Shown: piece after piece, positions 14,482 to 19,185 of the stretch | Layout: each line of letters starts with the position of its first letter | Numbering within the stretch: position 1 is the first letter of the stretch | Virus record (IMG/VR): IMGVR_UViG_3300040962_000014 | Location: 1 to 20,213 of that record | Direction: 5' to 3' (one strand) | Origin: a virus | DNA: 20,213 bases | Notes under the pieces: model-generated | What the model was told of the DNA's origin: nothing | The model's input: only the letters and a program-made list of their open reading frames with translations | Databases searched by the model: none | Program-made: the position numbers and the translations under genes

Positions 14482-14498
14482 CATAAATATGGTATAAT
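14482..14498 (+). promoter_or_regulatory. overlapping late-like and host-type promoters for uvsY
   Basis: Two signals share 17 bp. CATAAATA (14482-14489) matches the late box 7 of 8. TGGTATAAT (14490-14498) is a perfect extended -10 (TGnTATAAT) for host sigma70. The sigma70-type start would be near 14505, two bases before the uvsY ATG at 14507. No convincing -35 was found, which an extended -10 does not need. Dual use would allow expression before and during late time. Confidence 0.6.
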
Positions 14499-14506
14499 AG
14501 TATATT

Positions 14507-14950
14507 ATGACACTCGATGAATTGAAAGCAGAGTGGAAACAGGACTGTGAAATAGACGATATCGAACTAGATAAATCGTCATTAGAACTACCCAAACTCC
14601 ACGCAAAATACTCAGAATATCTAACAGACGCAGTCGTTAGACATAAAAACCTTCAGCTTAAATATTCCATGTTATTGAAAGATAAATGGTTGTGGTTCAA
14701 TGGTAAAATGGACGAAGAAACAATTAAAGAAAAAGGTTGGAGTGACGACCCATTTGACGGTCTTAAGATTATGAAAAATGATATGCAAATATTTTTCAAT
14801 GCAGATAAAGACTTACAAAAGTTAAATGCACAAACAGAATATCAACAAATCCAAATCGACTTCTTAAAAAGGTGTATGGAAAATATTACATGGAGACACC
14901 AAACAATTAAGAATACAATCGAATGGAGAAAGTTCATGGCGGGTTCATGA
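14507..14950 (+). CDS. uvsY: UvsY recombination mediator
   Basis: UvsY, the mediator that loads UvsX recombinase on gp32-covered single-stranded DNA. It is 147 aa, against 137 aa in T4. It is highly charged and helical, with the family-typical block KYSEYLTDAVVRHKNLQLKYSMLLKDKWLWFNGKMDEE (about 34-71), and C-terminal QIQIDFLKRCMENITWRHQTIKNTIEWRKFMAG (about 114-146). The ATG has no Shine-Dalgarno and lies next to an extended -10. Its last bases overlap the ATG of a 28-aa membrane peptide (ATGA). It is grouped with uvsW, as expected for replication-recombination genes of T4-like phages. Confidence 0.93.
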   Translation: MTLDELKAEWKQDCEIDDIELDKSSLELPKLHAKYSEYLTDAVVRHKNLQLKYSMLLKDKWLWFNGKMDEETIKEKGWSDDPFDGLKIMKNDMQIFFNADKDLQKLNAQTEYQQIQIDFLKRCMENITWRHQTIKNTIEWRKFMAGS

Positions 14951-15033
14951 TAGAAACACTTGCACAAGTATTAATGGTGGTTTCAGTTATGTTAGGAATA
15001 GCTATCATATGGTATGAGGAAATTATAAAATGA
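14947..15033 (+). CDS. tiny predicted membrane peptide, 28 aa
   Basis: 28-aa ORF (MIETLAQVLMVVSVMLGIAI, then IWYEEIIK). It has one hydrophobic segment of about 17 residues (7-23) flanked by an acidic N-terminus and a charged C-terminus, consistent with a single-span membrane peptide. It overlaps uvsY (ATGA at 14947-14950) and the downstream oxygenase start (ATGA at 15030-15033), so it exactly fills the gap between two genes, a strong sign of a real, translationally coupled gene. There is no upstream Shine-Dalgarno beyond coupling, and no recognised family. Confidence 0.6.
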   Translation: MIETLAQVLMVVSVMLGIAIIWYEEIIK

Positions 15034-15722
15034 TTTATCATTCTTATTGTTGTATACTACCAAAATTCATGACCAAGGAAGAGGTGGATTATATACATGG
15101 ATACTCTAGAAGTCTTCCTATTAACGAAGCAAGAATAGGTGGTTCTGTGACCGATTCAGATAGTCACCAATCTAGATTCACAGATAAAACTGGTTATGGT
15201 AATAGTGAGATAAGACAATCTACTAATAAGTGGATAGACCACAATGACGAAAAGTTTCGAGTCGATATAAAACAAAAAATATTTGACGGTATGGTTCAAG
15301 CAAATGAACAGTGTAATTGGCGTTATGAAATAACTGATATGGAACATTGGCAATATACAGTTTATGAAGCTCAAGAAGATAAACCAACTGGTGACTTTTA
15401 TACATGGCATACAGACGCAGGTGCAGACCCATATTCAGATGGGACAATAAGAAAGATATCATGTTCAGTTCAACTATCAGACCCCGATGATTATGAAGGT
15501 GGTCATTTCCAGTGGATTGAATCTGCAAAAGTTTTTGACCGTATCAAAAAAAGAAGTGGTGATATTAGATTAGACGAATTGATTCACACTGCACCTATGA
15601 GTGGAAGAGAGTTAGGTTCACTAATTGTTTTCCCTTCTTGGTTGCACCACCAAGTCACACCAGTCACCCACGGAGTAAGAAAATCTCTAGTAGTATGGAA
15701 CAAAGGATGGCCTCTGAAATAA
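15030..15722 (+). CDS. 2-oxoglutarate-Fe(II) dioxygenase
   Basis: 230-aa oxygenase of the prolyl-4-hydroxylase-like superfamily, using 2-oxoglutarate, O2 and Fe(II). The iron facial triad is visible: H127 and D129 in WHTDAG, and H207 in PSWLHHQVTPV. R217 in HGVRKSLVVW would hold 2-oxoglutarate. The double-stranded beta-helix is also marked by RKISCSVQLSDPDDYEGGHFQW (141-162), with GG as in other phage members. Such genes are frequent in marine T4-like phages. The substrate (protein, nucleobase or small molecule) cannot be read. The ATG overlaps the preceding peptide stop, and its C-terminus overlaps the uvsW start by 16 bp, so it is embedded in the recombination operon. Confidence 0.9.
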   Translation: MIYHSYCCILPKFMTKEEVDYIHGYSRSLPINEARIGGSVTDSDSHQSRFTDKTGYGNSEIRQSTNKWIDHNDEKFRVDIKQKIFDGMVQANEQCNWRYEITDMEHWQYTVYEAQEDKPTGDFYTWHTDAGADPYSDGTIRKISCSVQLSDPDDYEGGHFQWIESAKVFDRIKKRSGDIRLDELIHTAPMSGRELGSLIVFPSWLHHQVTPVTHGVRKSLVVWNKGWPLK

Positions 15723-17128
15723 TTCTAAAGAAGGTCGATGAGGTCTTCATGAAAGTAGAATGTGATGACGGTCTTGCTAGAGACTTGTTTGACTTCTTTT
15801 CTTTTACAGTTCCAAATGCAAAGTTTATGCCCTCAGTTAAGAATAGATACTGGGACGGTAAGGTTAGACTCTTTTCAATCAAAACACATAAGATATACAT
15901 TGGATTACTTCCGTATGTGGACGAGTTCTGTAGAGAAAGAGGATATGATATTGTAGGTATAAACGATATCATTGGTGATAAAGAAAGACAACCTGATGAG
16001 AACTTCATACAAGAACTAGGATTACCTTTTGAACCTAGAGATTACCAGTTAGACGCATTCAGAACTGCAGTACAATATGGTAGACAACTATTACTTTCAC
16101 CCACTGCAAGTGGTAAGTCATTAATCATTTATTTACTTGCAAGATATTACAACAAGAAAACTGTCGTTATAGTTCCTACAACTTCTCTTGTAGAACAAAT
16201 GGCAAAGGATTTTAAAGACTATGGATACGATAAAGAAATTTGTAAGATTTATAGTGGTCAGCCTGTATTTGATTCAGACATCACGATTACAACATGGCAG
16301 TCATTTAGTAAGGCTCCTAAAAATGTCATGGAAAAATTCGAGGTTGTCTTCGGAGACGAAGCACACCTCTTCAAAGCAAATGTCCTCAAAGGAATCCTCG
16401 AAAAAATGAAAAACACTGCAATTCGTTTTGGTACTACAGGAACCCTTGACGGTTCAGAGTGTCATAGATTGCAACTAGAAGGATTGTTTGGCCCAGTCAA
16501 AAAAGTAGTATCAACAAAAGAATTGATAGACGAAGGTACTATTGCAAATTTATCTATCGATTGTGTCATACTATGTCATACTAAACAGAAGAAAATGACA
16601 TACCAAGAAGAGATGGATTATCTTGTTTCTAATGATGCAAGAAATATTTTTATAGTAAATCTTGTTAGAAGTCTAAAAGGAAACACACTGGTGTTGTTCC
16701 AGTATGTAGAGAAACATGGAGTTATACTTCACAGTATGATGTCACATACAGACATGGGTGGAAATCTACATTATGTCTATGGTGGTACAGACACGGAAGA
16801 TAGAGAATCCGTTAGAGAGATTGTAGAGAAGAACAAGGAAGATACTATCCTTGCATCATATGGAACCTTTTCTACAGGTGTAAATATAAAAAGGATTGAT
16901 AATATTGTATTTGCAAGTCCGTCTAAATCAAGAATACGAAATCTCCAATCGATTGGTAGAGGTCTTCGTAAGACAGACGGTAAAGATAAATTGAGACTGT
17001 TTGATATTGCAGACGACTTAGGGTGTGAAAATTATACATTGAATCACCTCAAAGACCGTATAAATATATACAATGAAGAAAGATTTAACTACGAGATAAA
17101 ACAGTTCAGTTTAAATGACAAGACCTAA
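15707..17128 (+). CDS. uvsW: UvsW recombination DNA/RNA helicase
   Basis: SF2 helicase UvsW, which unwinds R-loops and branched DNA to shift T4-type replication from origin- to recombination-dependent mode. The product is 473 aa from the ATG at 15707. Motifs: RDYQLDAF (111-118), Walker A SPTASGKS (131-138), Ib PTTSLVEQM (157-165), DEAH (217-220), TGTLDG (244-249), and a motif VI region SIGRGLRKTDG near residue 420. The N-terminal DLFDFFSF...NRYWDGKVRLF block matches the T4 nucleic-acid-binding domain. Start choice: T4 alignment fits 15707 (GGA at 15697). In-frame alternatives are ATG 15695 and TTG 15638, the latter deep inside the oxygenase gene. It overlaps the next gene by 14 bp. Confidence 0.95.
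   Translation: MASEIILKKVDEVFMKVECDDGLARDLFDFFSFTVPNAKFMPSVKNRYWDGKVRLFSIKTHKIYIGLLPYVDEFCRERGYDIVGINDIIGDKERQPDENFIQELGLPFEPRDYQLDAFRTAVQYGRQLLLSPTASGKSLIIYLLARYYNKKTVVIVPTTSLVEQMAKDFKDYGYDKEICKIYSGQPVFDSDITITTWQSFSKAPKNVMEKFEVVFGDEAHLFKANVLKGILEKMKNTAIRFGTTGTLDGSECHRLQLEGLFGPVKKVVSTKELIDEGTIANLSIDCVILCHTKQKKMTYQEEMDYLVSNDARNIFIVNLVRSLKGNTLVLFQYVEKHGVILHSMMSHTDMGGNLHYVYGGTDTEDRESVREIVEKNKEDTILASYGTFSTGVNIKRIDNIVFASPSKSRIRNLQSIGRGLRKTDGKDKLRLFDIADDLGCENYTLNHLKDRINIYNEERFNYEIKQFSLNDKT
17059..17066 (+). promoter_or_regulatory. late-type box inside the 3' end of uvsW
   Basis: Perfect TATAAATA within the uvsW coding region, 48 bp upstream of the ATG at 17115. It could give a late transcript for the 17115 gene and the membrane-peptide cassette with a leader of about 43 nt. 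It also encodes part of a Tyr-Asn-Ile-rich stretch in AT-rich coding DNA, so chance is possible. Confidence 0.35.
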
Positions 17129-17642
17129 AGACATAGTTCCAACACAGTACGAAGTATTGAAATTACTTAACGGCACAGAAGTTGTCGGTATGACTAGAGA
17201 TACAGGAAACGGTATAGAGATTACATTACCTATGATATGTAAACTCGAAGTTGTTGCACCAGCTGGTAATACTACCCTTGCAACATTTTATCCTTATGCA
17301 CCTTTATCTGCAGATGCAACTGTTCTACTTCCATTAGATATAATTGCACATAGAAATAATATGAATGAACAATTCGTACCATACTATGACGAAGCTTCCT
17401 CTAGGTGGTTCGACATGGTTGAAAATAAATCTATACCATTAACAGGTGATAAAAAACAAGTTCGAAGAGCTTACCTAGATAGAGTTGTTAGAGACCTCAT
17501 GGAAGCAACTGGTGGCCCAATCACTGAACAAGAACAAAGAATGTTGGAAAGAATTGAGGAAGAAGAGTGGTCAATGGAAGACGAAGTTCTTGCAGACTTT
17601 GAATCTGCACTTGCACCAACAGACAAGAAAAAAATTCATTAG
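17115..17642 (+). CDS. unknown protein with possible Sm-like N-terminal barrel
   Basis: 175-aa protein of unknown function. The N-terminal part, YEVLKLLNGTEVVGMTRDTG followed by a strand ITLPMICKLEVVAP and later TLATFYPYAPLSADATVLLP (residues about 12-77), resembles the strand-loop layout of Sm/LSm or Hfq-like barrels, in which a 'hLxNGxxhxGxh' stretch forms the first strands. This is a pattern impression, not a proven homology. The C-terminal half is helical and strongly acidic (EQEQRMLERIEEEEWSMEDEVLADFESAL), with no catalytic motif visible. The ATG overlaps the uvsW end by 14 bp, so it is co-translated in the recombination operon. An RNA-binding role is speculative. Confidence 0.75.
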   Translation: MTRPKDIVPTQYEVLKLLNGTEVVGMTRDTGNGIEITLPMICKLEVVAPAGNTTLATFYPYAPLSADATVLLPLDIIAHRNNMNEQFVPYYDEASSRWFDMVENKSIPLTGDKKQVRRAYLDRVVRDLMEATGGPITEQEQRMLERIEEEEWSMEDEVLADFESALAPTDKKKIH

Positions 17643-17743
17643 AAAATTATTTCTTAGACTTTCAATTCATATATATACTATCGATAATTTATGGTGATAG
17701 TACATCATAAGTCTTCTTTATAACTTTAAAAACGGAAATAACC
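17643..17743 (+). other. 101-bp AT-rich gap upstream of the membrane-peptide cassette
   Basis: No gene is seen. The gap contains an imperfect hairpin ACTATC (17677-17682) / GATAGT (17696-17701) with a 13-nt loop and no T-run, a TATACT -10-like hexamer (17674-17679) with only a weak -35, and near the end a GGAA Shine-Dalgarno-like site before the ATG at 17744. Promoter function is possible but not well supported. Confidence 0.3.
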
Positions 17744-17914
17744 ATGACACAAGCAATACTTGGAATTGCAAAGGGCATGGTGGTGAGACTCGAAAACATT
17801 ATTGAGACAAAGATTATATCAATGTTAATAGAAGCAGTAGAATTTCTAACACTGATGCTCCTTCCAATTTTTATACCATTAGGCATAATGCTCCTATCGG
17901 GGTGGACTTTATAA
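17744..17914 (+). CDS. small predicted membrane protein, 56 aa (cassette gene 1)
   Basis: 56-aa ORF, MTQAILGIAKGMVVRLENII... The first 30 residues form a plausible amphipathic helix, and residues about 34-54 (FLTLMLLPIFIPLGIMLLSGW) are a strongly hydrophobic segment with a central Pro-x-x-x-Pro kink. An ACGGAAAT stretch lies 7-8 bp before the ATG as a Shine-Dalgarno-like site. Its stop overlaps the next ATG (TAATG), coupling it to gene 2. I do not recognise the family. A membrane location is inferred from hydrophobicity only. Holin-like or host-envelope functions are possible and unproven. Confidence 0.6.
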   Translation: MTQAILGIAKGMVVRLENIIETKIISMLIEAVEFLTLMLLPIFIPLGIMLLSGWTL

Positions 17915-18018
17915 TGTCCCGTGAAAGGTACGAAACGATAAGAGATGGTCTAGAAGTCACAGCACTTGTAGCCATCTTTTGTCTATCTTTATTTGGAGTA
18001 AACTCACATGTCCTCTAG
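17914..18018 (+). CDS. small predicted membrane protein, 34 aa (cassette gene 2)
   Basis: 34-aa ORF starting MSRERYETIRDGLEVTALVA and ending IFCLSLFGVNSHVL. A charged N-terminus (Arg/Glu) precedes one hydrophobic segment (about residues 13-30). Its ATG overlaps the stop of gene 1 (TAATG), and its last 11 bases overlap the start of gene 3. The overlaps on both sides, rather than size or composition, are the main support for a real gene. No known family recognised. Confidence 0.5.
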   Translation: MSRERYETIRDGLEVTALVAIFCLSLFGVNSHVL

Positions 18019-18295
18019 AGAATACGACCCAGTTTGGAAGAGGTGGAAAACAGTTTCTACTCCTTCTGCAGTAGACGATGCAGCTAATGTAATGTCAGGT
18101 TATGAACAACAACTTGAATTAGTATTCAAACCAGCAGACGCGACACCCGAAGAAGCACAAGAGTGGCAAGAGACAGAACTCAAATGGTGGGCAGACAGAC
18201 AATTTCCTATCGTATGGATTGCATGTTTTGTTCAATTGACTGCATTAGCTTTCATGGGTGCAATTATGCTACTCAATCAACAGGTATTCGGGTGA
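18008..18295 (+). CDS. predicted C-tail-anchored membrane protein, 95 aa (cassette gene 3)
   Basis: 95-aa protein. A soluble, charged N-terminal part of about 65 residues (SREYDPVWKRWKTV at the start, then an acidic Glu/Gln-rich helix near 44-60) is followed by one clear transmembrane segment, residues about 67-89 (PIVWIACFVQLTALAFMGAI, then MLL), and a short tail. This is the layout of a C-tail-anchored protein with the N-terminal part facing the cytoplasm, an inference from charge. A TTTGGAGT Shine-Dalgarno (about 17993-18000) precedes the ATG at 18008. The stop overlaps a GTG start (GTGA). It is the largest member of the cassette and has no recognised family. Confidence 0.72.
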   Translation: MSSREYDPVWKRWKTVSTPSAVDDAANVMSGYEQQLELVFKPADATPEEAQEWQETELKWWADRQFPIVWIACFVQLTALAFMGAIMLLNQQVFG

Positions 18296-18366
18296 AATAT
18301 CTAATCTACGCCGCAATACTGATACCTTGGGAGTTAGGAATCGTCCTCCTATTCAGTCTCGTATGA
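18292..18366 (+). CDS. very small predicted membrane peptide, 24 aa (cassette gene 4)
   Basis: 24-aa ORF from a GTG start: MKYLIYAAILIPWELGIVLL then FSLV. Practically the whole peptide is one hydrophobic segment with a central Pro-Trp-Glu. The GTG overlaps the stop of gene 3 (GTGA), and the stop overlaps the next ATG (ATGA, 18363-18366). A CAGG site lies about 6 bp upstream. In-frame extension upstream to 18163 would run inside gene 3 and is not favoured. Being so short, it is supported only by the tight overlaps and hydrophobicity. Confidence 0.45.
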   Translation: MKYLIYAAILIPWELGIVLLFSLV

Positions 18367-18494
18367 AGCAATATATAGTATATGCAATGTTAGGAATGTC
18401 GTTCTCATACATGGTGACTGGAGATTTAGACCGAATGGGACGGGGTGCAGAAATGAAATATGCACTCATAAGAAATCAATCCCTTCTAATATAG
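18363..18494 (+). CDS. small hypothetical membrane-associated protein, 43 aa (cassette gene 5)
   Basis: 43-aa ORF: MKQYIVYAMLGMSFSYMVTG then DLDRMGRGAEMKYALIRNQS and LLI. The first 20 residues are hydrophobic with one basic residue, similar to a signal-anchor or an uncleaved leader. The rest is polar. The ATG overlaps the end of gene 4 (ATGA), so it would be translated by coupling. A longer frame back to 18258 exists but overlaps genes 3 and 4. No recognised family. It closes the cassette before a 130-bp intergenic region. Confidence 0.5.
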   Translation: MKQYIVYAMLGMSFSYMVTGDLDRMGRGAEMKYALIRNQSLLI

Positions 18495-18567
18495 TACCCT
18501 CAGCGGGAACATATTCATCTTATCATGGATTTCTCATTTGACAAGGCACTTTTCTAAAAAAACTTTA

Positions 18568-18583
18568 TTTAATAAATATTAAA
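18568..18583. repeat. AT-only inverted repeat upstream of the gp55 promoter
   Basis: TTTAATA (18568-18574), two-base centre AA, TATTAAA (18577-18583): a perfect 7-bp inverted repeat ending 7 bp before the gp55 -35-like box. It may be an operator or an UP-like AT element. In AT-rich DNA chance cannot be excluded. Confidence 0.35.
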
Positions 18584-18589
18584 AAGCCC

Positions 18590-18618
18590 CTTACAATCTG
18601 TGGATTTTAGAGTATAAT
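18590..18618 (+). promoter_or_regulatory. host-type sigma70 promoter for gp55
   Basis: -35-like CTTACA (18590-18595, 4 of 6 to TTGACA), 17-bp spacer, perfect -10 TATAAT (18613-18618). The start seven bases past the -10 falls on the A of the gp55 ATG (18625). No late box is present, fitting the need to make the late sigma factor before late promoters work. Confidence 0.65.
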
Positions 18619-18624
18619 AGATAC

Positions 18625-19185
18625 ATGACTACGAAAAAAGACCCTAAAAAAGCAGAACACTATGTTAACAACAAAGAGTTCACTTTGGCAGTCTCCGAGT
18701 TTAACGAAAAAGTAAAACTTGCAGAATCAAAAGGCAAAGAGCCACCTAGAATGACTGAATATATCGGTGAGTGTATCTATAAGATTGCAACCCGTTTATC
18801 CACTCGTCCTAATTTTATCAATTATACATACCGTGACGAAATGATATGTGATGCAATTGAAAATTGTATTCAGTATATCGGTAATTTCAATACGGAAAAG
18901 TCAAACAATGCGTTCGCATATGTCACTCAAATTTGTTATTATGCATTCCTTCGAAGGATACAAAAGGAGAAGAAACAGGTTTTCATTAAACAGAAATCTA
19001 TCGAAGAATCTAATATAACTATGGACGCTTACACAACCATAGACGGGGAACATGACCCAACTCTTACAAACACTAATGTAGAGTGGATGCAAGAGCATAT
19101 GAATCGGGTTGAATACGAACCAAGAAAATCAAAAAGACAAAAGAAAGTAAAAGAGAATACTAATTTAGAAAAATTTACTGAATGA
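18625..19185 (+). CDS. 55: gp55 late-transcription sigma factor
   Basis: Phage sigma factor that directs host RNA polymerase to TATAAATA late promoters, aided in T4 by gp33 and the gp45 sliding clamp. The protein is 186 aa, essentially the length of T4 gp55 (185 aa). Typical segments are PRMTEYIGECIYKIATRLSTRPNFINYTYRDEMICDAIENCIQYIGNFN (about 41-89), which corresponds to the sigma region-2 like core-binding part, and FAYVTQICYYAFLRRIQKEKKQ (about 97-118), which corresponds to promoter recognition. The short C-terminal NLEKFTE resembles the hydrophobic clamp-binding tail of the family. Host-type promoter upstream, no Shine-Dalgarno, possibly leaderless. Its stop overlaps the gp47 start (ATGA). 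Confidence 0.94.
   Translation: MTTKKDPKKAEHYVNNKEFTLAVSEFNEKVKLAESKGKEPPRMTEYIGECIYKIATRLSTRPNFINYTYRDEMICDAIENCIQYIGNFNTEKSNNAFAYVTQICYYAFLRRIQKEKKQVFIKQKSIEESNITMDAYTTIDGEHDPTLTNTNVEWMQEHMNRVEYEPRKSKRQKKVKENTNLEKFTE

Noticed and set aside
15638-15706. TTG-started N-terminal extension of UvsW
   Set aside because: It lies within the oxygenase coding sequence, adds residues without similarity to T4 UvsW, and the ATG at 15707 gives the expected N-terminus.
18163-18362. Longer versions of cassette genes 4 and 5 starting at 18163 and 18258
   Set aside because: They would overlap gene 3 deeply. The short GTGA and ATGA starts give compact coupled genes with sensible hydrophobic profiles.
18525-18557. 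10-codon ORF (MDFSFDKALF) before gp55
   Set aside because: Too short, no clear ribosome site, no overlap with neighbours.
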